From the NCBI RefSeq assembly GCF_900101105.1, contig NZ_FNGA01000004.1:310001-374000 (forward strand): a stretch of 64,000 nucleotides of DNA, read 5' to 3'. Position numbers and translations under genes: made by a program. The notes beneath the pieces are model-generated. The model saw only the letters and a list, made by a program, of their open reading frames with translations. It ran no database searches and had not been told where the DNA came from. The stretch is from Maridesulfovibrio ferrireducens (lineage in GTDB: Bacteria; Desulfobacterota; Desulfovibrionia; Desulfovibrionales; Desulfovibrionaceae). Below, one piece after another: positions 17,322 to 25,799 of the stretch; within the stretch, counting starts at the first letter, position 1; every line of letters starts with the position of its first letter.

Positions 17322-17354
17322 AAACGCCAAGGAGTAATTTTCTCCTTGGCGTTT
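17322..17354 (-). terminator. Terminator between permease and nhaB
   Basis: 13-bp perfect stem AAACGCCAAGGAG / CTCCTTGGCGTTT with 7-nt loop; on the minus strand it is followed by TTTTTGCG. It lies directly after the permease stop, so nhaB may rely on read-through or its own promoter. Confidence 0.85.
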
Positions 17355-17366
17355 AATCCGGTTAAT

Positions 17367-19166
17367 TTAGTAAAGAAGCATTAAAGCCGAGATCATCACC
17401 ACCATATAAACAACGGTCATTCCCGCTCCTGCGCGGACATAATCAATTGTCTTGTAACCACCGGGGCGCATTATCAGTGCGTTAACCTGATGAGTCGGTA
17501 GAATAAAAGTATTTGAAGCAGCGACAGCAACTGTTAAAGCGGCAATTCGCGGATCAACTCCGGCGCTGAGGGCCATGTTCATTGATAGTGGAACCAGTAG
17601 GACTGTTGCACCTACATTGGAGGCCACTAAAGTGAAAAATGAAGTCAGAATTCCTATCGCAGTGAGCAGAACCAAAGGAGTTGGATGTCCAAGTGCCACC
17701 ATGAGGGCATCTGCAATGTATTTTGCCGCTCCGGTATTTTCAAAGGCCATTCCTAAAGGAATAAGTCCACCGAGCAGGAAGACCGTCATCCAGTCGACCG
17801 ATTGATATGCTTCGTCAATACTGAGCACTTTTGTCAAAACCATTCCAAGTGCTCCTGCGAGCAGGGATATGGAAAGCTGAACATGAAAACCTAAAGCAAG
17901 TGTAAGAGCAACTAACAGCCACATTACAGCAATTTTAGCTTTTTCAGTGCGGAGTACTTCGCCTTTTACTTCTTCAGTGAAGACAAAGTCCGGTCTGTCT
18001 TTCAGCAGATGGAACATTTCCCAGCGACCATGCAATAGTAAGGCATCGCCTGATTCAATTTTTATGCTGGTAAGTCCACTGACAAATAACTTTTCTCCGC
18101 GAAATATGGCTAAAGGAGAAACTTTAAAGCGGTCACGTATTCGCAATTCTGACAAAGTCTGTCCGACAAGTTCAGAACGCGGCGTAACAATCCCTTCCAT
18201 AATTCCGGCATTGTTGGGGGAGAGTTCTTCTGCGAAGGATGCTAGTTCCGACTGCATAGCCCACCCAAAATCTTCTGCCATACTTTCAACAAATTCCTGA
18301 GGTCCAACCACGGCTAAATGGTCACCGGGCTTGATACCTTCCAGAGCGTCGGGAGCGAATAGATGTGATGTTCCTTTATTTCTGGCAATTGCGACTACTG
18401 TTGAGAAGTAAATCGGGCGCAGTTCAAGAGCCATCAGGTTATTTTCATTTGTCCATGTTTCAGGAACATGTAATTCAAATAATGAGCCGATCCCACCGTA
18501 AGTGTTGGTGAGAAGGGTGGACATCGGTCCTGAAATTTCGTCGACATTTTTATTTGGCAGTATGAAACGTCCGAAAAGGATGAAATAAGCAAGAGCGGCG
18601 GCAATCAACAGAAGGCCAATCGGAGTAACTCCGAATAAACCGAACGGTTCATAGTGCTTTCCGCCGACGACCATAAGGTCATTGAGCAGAATCAGAGGAC
18701 TGGAACCGACAAGAGTTAAACACCCACCGATAATAGCGCAGAATCCCATGGGCATAAGCAAACGCCCGACTGGGACGCCTGTCTGATTCCCAATACGCTT
18801 AGCAGCCGGCATAAACAGCGCCGCAGCACCGATGTTCTGCATAAATCCTGAAATAATGGCAACAGTTCCGGATATCATTGTCATAATCCGCATTTCGCTT
18901 TTTCCGGCAAAACGCAATATGAGCCGCGCCATAGTGTTCATGACGCCGGTTTTATCCAAACCGGCGCCGATTATAATTACAGCAATTATAGAAACAACGG
19001 CGTTACTGCTTAAACCGCTGATAGCCTGTTTTGGTGTCACAAGCCCAAGCAACGGTAGTATTACCATCATTATGATACCTACAACATCGACTCTGACCCA
19101 TTCAAAGACGAACAGCAGGACGGCGAAAGCGAGTACGCCCATAACTAAAAGAATCTCGGGAGTCAT
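17367..19166 (-). CDS. SLC13/DASS-type permease with RCK_C (TrkA-C) domains
   Basis: 599 residues. Two membrane bundles (about 1-205 and 405-599) of the ion-transporter superfamily flank a soluble region with two RCK_C-like segments (PIYFSTVVAIARNKGTSHLF.. and RFKVSPLAIFRGEKLFVSG..GDALLLHG). Conserved hairpins are GFMQNIGAAALFMPAAKRIG with GGCLTLVGSSPLILLNDL and, in the second half, LVASNVGATVLLVPLSMN. Such permeases move sulfate, dicarboxylates or other anions with sodium; the substrate cannot be assigned. The ATG at 19166 is preceded by AAAGG. It lies 10 bp after the usp gene, with nhaB downstream, so a sodium-linked role is plausible. Confidence 0.88.
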   Translation of the reverse strand: MTPEILLVMGVLAFAVLLFVFEWVRVDVVGIIMMVILPLLGLVTPKQAISGLSSNAVVSIIAVIIIGAGLDKTGVMNTMARLILRFAGKSEMRIMTMISGTVAIISGFMQNIGAAALFMPAAKRIGNQTGVPVGRLLMPMGFCAIIGGCLTLVGSSPLILLNDLMVVGGKHYEPFGLFGVTPIGLLLIAAALAYFILFGRFILPNKNVDEISGPMSTLLTNTYGGIGSLFELHVPETWTNENNLMALELRPIYFSTVVAIARNKGTSHLFAPDALEGIKPGDHLAVVGPQEFVESMAEDFGWAMQSELASFAEELSPNNAGIMEGIVTPRSELVGQTLSELRIRDRFKVSPLAIFRGEKLFVSGLTSIKIESGDALLLHGRWEMFHLLKDRPDFVFTEEVKGEVLRTEKAKIAVMWLLVALTLALGFHVQLSISLLAGALGMVLTKVLSIDEAYQSVDWMTVFLLGGLIPLGMAFENTGAAKYIADALMVALGHPTPLVLLTAIGILTSFFTLVASNVGATVLLVPLSMNMALSAGVDPRIAALTVAVAASNTFILPTHQVNALIMRPGGYKTIDYVRAGAGMTVVYMVVMISALMLLY

Positions 19167-19176
19167 AAATATACCT

Positions 19177-19788
19177 TTATTTCACTCGCAGCATTGCATG
19201 CGTGTATACAGGAATAGCCTGTTTTGTGGATTTAGTTGTGACTACATCTTCCATGACATAACGGAACTCATTGTCTGCGCAATGCAGTTCTGCGACGACT
19301 GAATCTTCAGCTCCCTTTTTGACGATATGTGCAAAGAGGAGGCCTGCTTCTGTGGCTTTAGCGGAGAAGCTGGCAATGTTGTCTTCAGATTCTGAACGGA
19401 AATTATTAAAGTTTGAGCCGTGCTCATCAAGATTAAGAGCAACTAAACTACTTTTGGTTTTCGCTGCCATCTCGACAGCATAGCTCACTACATTTCCGGA
19501 GAATGCAGATCCTTTACTTACGACAAGAATTTTGCATCCCGGGCGGGTAGATTCAGAGAGTGTATTGACGATTTGATCATTTTCAACTTGTGCGGCGGTG
19601 GAGTTCTGGTCTTTGGTGCGGAAACGGTTCAAAAATGTTTTCAAGAAAAATCTCCTTTCTTTATTATCACTTGATGACTGTTCACGATTGATGGCCCATG
19701 TTCCTACACTACAGGTGTTGCATTGGTTATTGACCGTTGTTTTGTAGTGTCTATCTAAGAAACACTTTACATTCTGTACTGTAGCCAT
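19177..19788 (-). CDS. Universal stress protein-like
   Basis: 203 residues from the ATG at 19788, preceded by the strong ribosome site GGGGAGGC; the frame could extend to 19836 but that start has no site. The first 30 residues are cysteine-bearing (CFLDRHYKTTVNNQCNTC), a charged linker follows, and from about residue 80 a UspA-like fold begins (CKILVVSKGSAFSGNVVSYAVEMAAKTKSSLVALNLDE). The C-terminal GxxG ATP motif of classical UspA is not obvious, so it may not bind ATP. First gene of the usp-permease unit, with a sigma-54-like promoter at 19832-19847 and two enhancer-like palindromes upstream. It may modulate the permease. Confidence 0.75.
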   Translation of the reverse strand: MATVQNVKCFLDRHYKTTVNNQCNTCSVGTWAINREQSSSDNKERRFFLKTFLNRFRTKDQNSTAAQVENDQIVNTLSESTRPGCKILVVSKGSAFSGNVVSYAVEMAAKTKSSLVALNLDEHGSNFNNFRSESEDNIASFSAKATEAGLLFAHIVKKGAEDSVVAELHCADNEFRYVMEDVVTTKSTKQAIPVYTHAMLRVK

Positions 19789-19831
19789 GTTGCCTCCCCA
19801 TTGTTCGTTCATTGATTCACATCGCTTAACT

Positions 19832-19847
19832 ATCAAAAGTCATGCCA
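19832..19847 (-). promoter_or_regulatory. Sigma-54-like promoter upstream of usp
   Basis: On the minus strand TGGCAT-GACTT-TTGAT matches the -24/-12 pattern TGGCAC-N5-TTGCW except for GA in place of the GC at -12. It would start transcription about 35 bp before the usp ATG. The adjacent NtrC-like regulator supports it; the imperfect -12 box is the weak point. Confidence 0.45.
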
Positions 19848-19920
19848 AATGAATCTTGCTGTATAATACCCTGTAATGATGGAGTTTTTAATTAAATAAC
19901 ATTGATTGCCCACCCACTTG

Positions 19921-19937
19921 TGTTGCGATTTGCAATA
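19921..19937. promoter_or_regulatory. Enhancer-like palindrome 1, TGTTGC-N5-GCAATA
   Basis: TGTTGC-GATTT-GCAATA. Arms identical to those of palindrome 2, 78 bp away. Centred about 83 bp upstream of the sigma-54-like -24 box on the usp side, the normal distance for an NtrC-type activator site. Confidence 0.6.
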
Positions 19938-19998
19938 GGTGTTTTGGGTTTATATAGGATAATCCCTTATAGAGCGTATTTTCTCTTGAAATTACATG

Positions 19999-20015
19999 TG
20001 TTGCTTTTTGCAATA
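19999..20015. promoter_or_regulatory. Enhancer-like palindrome 2, TGTTGC-N5-GCAATA
   Basis: TGTTGC-TTTTT-GCAATA, same arms and spacing as palindrome 1 but a different spacer sequence, which implies selection on the arms. Most likely bound by the regulator encoded at 22394-23728 (inference). Confidence 0.6.
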
Positions 20016-20335
20016 CTAGTGCTTTTATTCACAAACAAAAAATAACTAACTGATAGTCCTTTTGGACATAAAAACATGAACCAAATGTAACTATAAAAGA
20101 ATCATTGAACTTTTAGATTGATAATTGATAACAATATCAGGATCTTATACTTTGTATATTGTTTCAAAATTATAATTTGTCAGATCGTGTTCTAGTTGTT
20201 TCACAATGCAACGTTAACAACACAAGTGATTAATGTTACTTATAAAAAGTGGACTGTTAGTTAGGATTTTTATATAATTTTGACAGCCAAAGGGCATCTT
20301 GCAGCAGTATTTTTTAAGGTAGGAGAAGTTAGAAT

Positions 20336-22384
20336 ATGAAGTGGTTTCGTAAAAAAAGAGATGAAGGATCACAGCCTGAATCTAAAGGTTCCGGCGGACA
20401 AAAAGTGGATGATATTCTCAAAGATCCTTTTGCGGACGATTTGCGCATGCGTATTGAATCTGCTTCTCTGCCAAACCACATACTGGAAGTCGCCCGGGAT
20501 GAGTGTGAAAGATTAATCAAGACAGATAAATCTTCGCCAGAATTTGCTCTTGGTCACAATTATATTGAATTTATTCTGTCCTTGCCTTGGAATGTTACTA
20601 CTAAAGATGATCTTGACCTGACACGCGCAAAAGATCTTTTAGATGCGCGTCACTATGGGCTTAACCCGGTCAAAGAGCGTATCTTGGAATTTTTGGCGGT
20701 TAAGAGTCTGCACAGTCGCCAGCAGGCTAAAATTCTACTGGCTGATGATGAAGTTATTGCCCGTGAAAATCTTTCCATAATTTTTGAACAGGAAGGCTTT
20801 GCAGTAAGATCTGTGGCAAACGGACTTGAAGCAATCACTGCAATGGAAAATGATCCCGCTGATATTTTGGTGACTGACTTGAAAATGGAAGGGATGGACG
20901 GTCTCCAGCTCCTTCAAGAGGTTCGCCGCCGCTGGCCCGACACCGGTGTGATTATGCTTACAGGATATGCCACTGTTAAGACGGCTGTTACCGCTATGTT
21001 GAAGGGGGCGGATCAGTATCTCGGCAAACCTGTGAATCTGACGAAACTGCGCGATTATGTGATGGAGCTGCTTAATAGAAATCAGCGTATTCAGAGTCTG
21101 CGCGGCCCTGTTCTTTGTTTCACCGGCCCTCCCGGCACAGGGAAAACTTCTATCGGCAGGGCCATAGCAGAGGCGATGGGGCGCAAGTTTTTTCGCCTGT
21201 CACTCGCTGGACTGCGGGATGAAGCAGAACTGAGGGGACATCGTCGCACCTACGTTGGAGCAATGGCAGGAAGAATTTTGCAGGGAATTCAGAAGTCCGG
21301 CGTGCGTAATCCCGTTATTATGCTGGATGAAATGGATAAGGTTATTCAGGATTTTCAAGGTGATGCAACGGCCGTGTTGCTGGAAATGCTCGACCCTGAA
21401 CAGAATGCTTCTTTTGTGGATAATTATCTGGGGCTTCCTTTTGATCTTTCAGGCGTTCTTTTTATTGCCACTGCAAATATCGTCGAACGTCTTCCTGCAC
21501 CGCTTCGTGATCGAATGGAAGAGATCGAATTTTCAAGCTATACATTAAGTGAAAAGCAACAAATATCCACTCGTTTTCTGATCCCTTCACAGTTGAGTCA
21601 ACATGGATTGAACCCAAAAGATTTTAATTTGCTACCCGAAGCTGTGCGAAGTTTAGTTGTTGATTATACTCGTGAGGCCGGCCTTCGAGGTTTGGAAAAA
21701 CAGATAGCTTCGCTTTGTCGCAAATTGGCACGAAAGACGCTGGCAGGTGGAGAAAATTCAGATATAGTCACGGTTGAAGCTGGGGATATCCCTGATATTA
21801 TGGGGCCGCCACCTCATTTTACGACTACAGCAAAATCTTCACCTAAGGTCGGACTGGCTACCGGGCTGGTCTGGACAGAGAACGGAGGAGAAATTTTATT
21901 TGTTGAAGCTGCGAGAATGCAGGGAAACAAACAATTAATTCTTACGGGATCGCTGGGCGAAGTTTTGCGGGAATCTGCGCAAACAGCTTTAAGCTTTCTT
22001 CGCAGTAATGCTGAAAAGTTCAGTCTTGCACCGGACTTTTTCGAATCCTCAGATATTCACGTTCATATTCCGGCCGGAGCGGTGACCAAAGAAGGCCCGT
22101 CAGCTGGAATAACTATAACTATTGCTATTCTGTCGATGCTTACGGGGCGTGCTGTCCGGCAGGATGTTGCTTTCAGCGGAGAAATTTCCCTGCTTGGAGA
22201 AATTCTGCCTGTCGGAGGGGTACGGGAAAAGATAATGGCTGCGGGCCGTGCCGGTATCAAGACTGTCGTTCTGCCGGAAAAGTGTGATTATGCAGTGCGT
22301 AGTATTGAGCCTGAAGTTCTTGAAAATATAGAAGTACGGCTTGTCAGCAGATTGGAAGAAGTTGTGGATTTGGCGCTTCTTTAA
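20336..22384 (+). CDS. Lon-type AAA+ protease with inserted receiver domain
   Basis: 682 residues. Residues about 45-125 match the helical part of LonA just before its ATPase (LPNHILEVARDECERL, YIEFILSLPWNVTT, YGLNPVKERILEFLAVKSL). A full receiver domain (131-248) is then inserted, with DD137-138, phosphoacceptor D181, T209 and K231. The Lon ATPase resumes at 256 (LRGPVLCFTGPPGTGKTSIG, Walker A 264-271), with Walker B VIMLDEMDK (327-335), followed by the protease domain with the catalytic Ser589 in KEGPSAG and Lys632 in REKIMAAG. The large N-terminal substrate-binding domain of LonA is absent. The product should be a cytosolic ATP-dependent protease gated by phosphorylation. The start is supported by GGTAGGAG. 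The NtrB/NtrC-like pair converges on it from 25143. Confidence 0.93.
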   Translation: MKWFRKKRDEGSQPESKGSGGQKVDDILKDPFADDLRMRIESASLPNHILEVARDECERLIKTDKSSPEFALGHNYIEFILSLPWNVTTKDDLDLTRAKDLLDARHYGLNPVKERILEFLAVKSLHSRQQAKILLADDEVIARENLSIIFEQEGFAVRSVANGLEAITAMENDPADILVTDLKMEGMDGLQLLQEVRRRWPDTGVIMLTGYATVKTAVTAMLKGADQYLGKPVNLTKLRDYVMELLNRNQRIQSLRGPVLCFTGPPGTGKTSIGRAIAEAMGRKFFRLSLAGLRDEAELRGHRRTYVGAMAGRILQGIQKSGVRNPVIMLDEMDKVIQDFQGDATAVLLEMLDPEQNASFVDNYLGLPFDLSGVLFIATANIVERLPAPLRDRMEEIEFSSYTLSEKQQISTRFLIPSQLSQHGLNPKDFNLLPEAVRSLVVDYTREAGLRGLEKQIASLCRKLARKTLAGGENSDIVTVEAGDIPDIMGPPPHFTTTAKSSPKVGLATGLVWTENGGEILFVEAARMQGNKQLILTGSLGEVLRESAQTALSFLRSNAEKFSLAPDFFESSDIHVHIPAGAVTKEGPSAGITITIAILSMLTGRAVRQDVAFSGEISLLGEILPVGGVREKIMAAGRAGIKTVVLPEKCDYAVRSIEPEVLENIEVRLVSRLEEVVDLALL

Positions 22385-22393
22385 GTCTTTTTC

Positions 22394-23728
22394 TTAATCT
22401 AGATTGTACCGTTTTATTTTTCTCCAGAGTGAAACTCTGTCGATACCGAGAATTTTAGCGGCTTGAGTTTTGTTTCCGCCTGTTGCCAGCATAACTTTTT
22501 CAATGTGGCGATGTTCCATTTCTTCGAGAGTTTGCAGCGGATTTTCAATCGGGGTATTGCGTACGTCATAAGGCAATAGGTCGGGAGTGAAAACGGTTCC
22601 TTTGGCTAAAGCCAGAGCCCGTTGCGCAATATTTTCCAACTCACGCACATTTCCCGGAAAAGAATGATTTATGAGAATATCCAGAGTTTCCTGAGAAATC
22701 GTAGTAATTGTCTGCTCCGGAGATCTATGTTGTTCCAGAAAATGTCCTACAAGTACTGGAATATCTTCTCTATGCTCTCTGAGAGGTGGAGCGGAAAGAG
22801 TGACTACATTCAAGCGGTAGAATAAGTCCTGACGAAAGGTTCCCTTTTCAACATTTTCTTTGAGATCGCAGTTTGTTGCGGCGATAATCCGAATATTAAC
22901 AGGAATTTCCTGTGTTCCACCCACGCGCAGGAAAGTTCTTTCCTGAAGAACTCGCAGCAGTTTTACCTGCATATTCAGCGGCAGTTCACTCATTTCATCA
23001 AAAAAGACAGTTCCTCCGTCAGCAACTTCAAGGATTCCTTTTTGTCCGCGTTGTGCTCCGGTAAAGGCTTCCCGTTCATGTCCGAACAATTCTTTATCCA
23101 TCAGTTCCGCAGTGAAAGTTCCGCAGTTGATAGCCATAAAGCGCTCATTTGATCTGTTACTGAGCATATGGATGCCCCGCGCAATGAGCTCCTTACCTGT
23201 TCCTGTTTCACCTTGAATGAGAACATTGCAGTTCATGTTGGCGAGTTGCTGCACAGTCTTTTTCAGTCGAAGTATAGATTCGCTCTGCCCGACCAGAGGA
23301 AAATCCTGTTTACCTTGAGCAATAACCTGTCTTAGGCGCAAGACTTCTACAGATAGGGCCCGCTGTTCAAGGGCTTTGCGCACCAGCATGCGGAGTTCAT
23401 CAAGATTGAACGGTTTGGCTATGTATGAATGCGCACCTTTCTGCATAGCGACAACCGCAGTTGATACGGTGGCATGTCCCGTGATTACGATTACCTCAGT
23501 GGTAGGCTGCATTTCTTTGATGTGTTCAAGAATTTCAATGCCGTTCATTCCCGGCATCATCAGGTCAGTCAGGACCAGTTCATATTCATTTTTTTCCAAT
23601 TGTTGCAGCGCGGCTATGCCTGTTTCAACTGCAACCGCATTATAACCTTCCTGCGAAAGAACGAGTACAAGGTTTTCCCGGGCTATAAGTTCATCGTCGA
23701 TGATGAGAATATTTGCATGACTGATCAT
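22394..23728 (-). CDS. NtrC-family sigma-54-dependent response regulator
   Basis: 444 residues. Receiver domain with DD11-12, phosphoacceptor D55 (LVLTDLMMPGMNG) and K105. Sigma-54 AAA+ domain with Walker A GETGTGKE, Walker B GGTVFFDEM and the R-finger region; the sigma-54 contact loop reads EAFTGA instead of GAFTGA. The Fis-type helix-turn-helix is at the C-terminus (HRHIEKVMLATGGNKTQAAKILGIDRVSLWRKIKRY). Its start overlaps the end of the kinase gene by four bases (23725-23728). It probably binds the palindromes at 19921-20015 and activates usp. The receiver is strikingly like that in the Lon fusion (shared DDExIARENL). Confidence 0.93.
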   Translation of the reverse strand: MISHANILIIDDELIARENLVLVLSQEGYNAVAVETGIAALQQLEKNEYELVLTDLMMPGMNGIEILEHIKEMQPTTEVIVITGHATVSTAVVAMQKGAHSYIAKPFNLDELRMLVRKALEQRALSVEVLRLRQVIAQGKQDFPLVGQSESILRLKKTVQQLANMNCNVLIQGETGTGKELIARGIHMLSNRSNERFMAINCGTFTAELMDKELFGHEREAFTGAQRGQKGILEVADGGTVFFDEMSELPLNMQVKLLRVLQERTFLRVGGTQEIPVNIRIIAATNCDLKENVEKGTFRQDLFYRLNVVTLSAPPLREHREDIPVLVGHFLEQHRSPEQTITTISQETLDILINHSFPGNVRELENIAQRALALAKGTVFTPDLLPYDVRNTPIENPLQTLEEMEHRHIEKVMLATGGNKTQAAKILGIDRVSLWRKIKRYNLD

Positions 23729-25143
23729 ATGATTCCATCCGTAGCCAAAGGAAGGCTGATAAAGAAATTGGTGCCTCTACCAGGTGTGCTTTCAGCACTG
23801 ATGCGGCCCAGATGTTTTTCAATAATACCGTATACTATGTAGAGCCCGAGGCCGGTGCCCTGTCCTACTTCTTTGGTTGAGAAAAATGGGTCGAAAATAC
23901 GCTCAAGTGTTTCGGTATCTATTCCTGTTCCGGAGTCTTTTACAGTGATCAACGCATTTTCATTGTGAATTGTGGCGCTGATAAGGATAGATCCCGCTTC
24001 CGGTTCGATGGCTTGAACGGCATTGATAATAAGGTTGATGAATGCCTCCTGCAATCTTTGCCGATCAGCTTGTAGTAAAATTTTGCCGGAGATATCTGTT
24101 TTTATTGAAATATCGGAAGGAACCTGACTGGATACAAGGCGTACGGCTGAATGAACTATCGCATCAAGAAGAGTCGGGGCCGGTGAATATTCCCGTTCAC
24201 GGGAGAACTCAAGCAGTCCTTTCACAATGTCCCGCGCTCTTAAAGTCTCCTGCTCTATGTTGTGCATCATTTTGTCAGCAAGTTTATCGCTGCCACGCTC
24301 GTTTTCCATTAGAATCTGGCATGAGGTCGAAATGTTATTCAGCGGATTGTTTAACTGGTGAGCTATGCCCGAAGCGAGTGTGCCTATGGAAGAAAGTTTT
24401 TGAGCCTGCACCAGCTGTAATCGCCGTTTCGTTAATTGCTCAACCATTGAATTCAAGGCAACAAATACTTGTTGAATTTCATCGTGTGAGTTTTTGATAG
24501 GGAGCTCTACAAAAGTACCGAGAGATATGCGCTTGGTTGCTTCCTGTACCAGCCTCAACGGGCGGAGAATGTTTGAGTTAACAAATATAACCAGAATTGA
24601 AACAACGATTGCTATTGCCACTATTGAAATTGCCAGATTGGTGCGTAAGTTTCTGTTAATATTCAGAATGTTCTCACGTTCAAAGCGGGCTATAGCGCGG
24701 GAATGTTCCACAATAGCCTGACCGGATTCACGGAGAAGGTTAGGGTCGCTATCAAGTTTGTAGGTTTTGCTGAAATTAACTTCGGGAGCAATTTTCCCGA
24801 GTAATTCACGATAGTGATTTAAATCATTCTTAAGTGAAGCTCCGTGTTGCCTGACCTCGGGCTGGGTGAATTCCTCCATGAGTGATTGCAACAGAGTTTC
24901 GGCTTGCTCTATGTATTCGATTCCCTGTGAAAAAACAGTCGGATCGTGATAGAGAAACAGGTTCTTCTCCGTCCGCCGGATTTCGAGGATCAGATTACTG
25001 AGGTCGTCAACACGTTCAACCAGTAAAACTTCGCGTTCCAGATGAATAGTGTTTGAATACGAGAGTATCCCGATACATCCGAAACAGATGGAGAATATGA
25101 TGATGCCGATTACTATTTTTTGTCGGATATTTAATTTGAACAT
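23725..25143 (-). CDS. NtrB/ZraS-like membrane sensor histidine kinase
   Basis: 472 residues. Two membrane segments (8-28 and 170-190) enclose a helical periplasmic sensor of about 140 residues ([20 protein letters not shown].., four-helix type). HAMP (190-240) and a HisKA domain follow, with [14 protein letters not shown] (phospho-His262) and the HATPase boxes [23 protein letters not shown] and [14 protein letters not shown]. The HQLNNP variant is normal for the NtrB-like class. The gene overlaps the regulator by four bases. Given the near-identical receivers nearby, it may phosphorylate both the sigma-54 regulator and the receiver-Lon protein (inference). Signal unknown; the sodium/anion transporters nearby suggest ionic or envelope stress. 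Confidence 0.92.
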   Translation of the reverse strand: MFKLNIRQKIVIGIIIFSICFGCIGILSYSNTIHLEREVLLVERVDDLSNLILEIRRTEKNLFLYHDPTVFSQGIEYIEQAETLLQSLMEEFTQPEVRQHGASLKNDLNHYRELLGKIAPEVNFSKTYKLDSDPNLLRESGQAIVEHSRAIARFERENILNINRNLRTNLAISIVAIAIVVSILVIFVNSNILRPLRLVQEATKRISLGTFVELPIKNSHDEIQQVFVALNSMVEQLTKRRLQLVQAQKLSSIGTLASGIAHQLNNPLNNISTSCQILMENERGSDKLADKMMHNIEQETLRARDIVKGLLEFSREREYSPAPTLLDAIVHSAVRLVSSQVPSDISIKTDISGKILLQADRQRLQEAFINLIINAVQAIEPEAGSILISATIHNENALITVKDSGTGIDTETLERIFDPFFSTKEVGQGTGLGLYIVYGIIEKHLGRISAESTPGRGTNFFISLPLATDGII

Positions 25144-25235
25144 GAGGTTTACTTTATAGATATTTTATTAAGTCTATTCGTTTTAGGCAGGTTTATGAAC
25201 TAAAATTGCTTAAGTTAACTTACGATCTGTTTTGT

Positions 25236-25253
25236 AAAAAGGCAATTGGCCTT
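25236..25253 (-). terminator. Small terminator hairpin
   Basis: On the minus strand AAGGC-CAATT-GCCTT followed by TTTAC, 12 bp after the stop of the gene at 25265. Stem only 5 bp. Confidence 0.5.
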
Positions 25254-25264
25254 AATATAAGTAC

Positions 25265-25618
25265 TTAACAAGGCGTCTGATTGTTTTTCAGCAAATCCTG
25301 CACGCAGTCGATTCTTGTCTGCTCATCATCCGTCATCATTATATAGGTGCAGTTCCAGCATTCGTCAGTGATACATTTCAGTTGTGGCGGGGCATCAATG
25401 GTTGTGCTCAAGTTATCCGTTTGACCGATGTATAAGGGATGCACTTCAAAACCGGCCAGATGTCCGCGCGGATGGGTGTAGGCCAGTATAAAGACTCCAC
25501 CGGCTGTCGGCAGGGCTGAACTTTTCATTTTAATTTCAAAGTAATATTCGGTTCCTGATTCGCCTTTAAACGACCATTCTTTTTTTCGGAACATGCGGAC
25601 CCTTCCGTAATGATTCAA
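25265..25618 (-). CDS. Small GIY-YIG-like domain protein
   Basis: 117 residues (94 codons shorter than typical nucleases; an inner start at MFRKKEW is possible). The C-terminal two thirds contain GGVFILAY, HPLYIGQTDNL and, at the end, ERTRI-like QTRIDCVQDLLKNNQTPC, which together mirror the GIY..YIG..(E)..NPPCN layout of the GIY-YIG fold. The catalytic arginine and glutamate are not clear, so nuclease activity is doubtful. Five cysteines cluster in the second half (CITDECWNC). Stand-alone gene between the sensor kinase and the FNR-like regulator. Function unknown. Confidence 0.6.
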   Translation of the reverse strand: MNHYGRVRMFRKKEWSFKGESGTEYYFEIKMKSSALPTAGGVFILAYTHPRGHLAGFEVHPLYIGQTDNLSTTIDAPPQLKCITDECWNCTYIMMTDDEQTRIDCVQDLLKNNQTPC

Positions 25619-25799
25619 TAGGTTGATAATTTTTGATAACTTAAAATTACACTCTATCTAAAGAATGTCTAGGTTAGGGGGCTTGTGGCAGGTATACATT
25701 GTATATAAGATTAATTAGAAGTCTTTTTATTGTGTGGAAAGACCGAAAAAAAGAAATAGATCGGCTCATTTTTAATTGGTTCCTAATAAGGAAATTTCT

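Larger units (their letters stand above)
19837..20335. promoter_or_regulatory. 500-bp divergent regulatory region
   Basis: Long AT-rich spacer between usp (minus) and the receiver-Lon gene (plus). It holds two enhancer-like palindromes and the sigma-54-like promoter; on the plus side TTGACA near 20280 could be a -35 element but is too far from a good -10. No coding frame. The length itself suggests complex control. Confidence 0.6.

Noticed and set aside
20276-20335. Sigma-54 promoter for the receiver-Lon gene
   Set aside because: AGGGCATCTTGCAGC has GG and GC with the right distance in one register only, but poor flanks; too weak to call.
23376-24497. Plus-strand frames of 89-151 codons opposite the NtrB/NtrC-like genes
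   Set aside because: No recognisable domains, no ribosome sites, fully antisense to well-supported genes.
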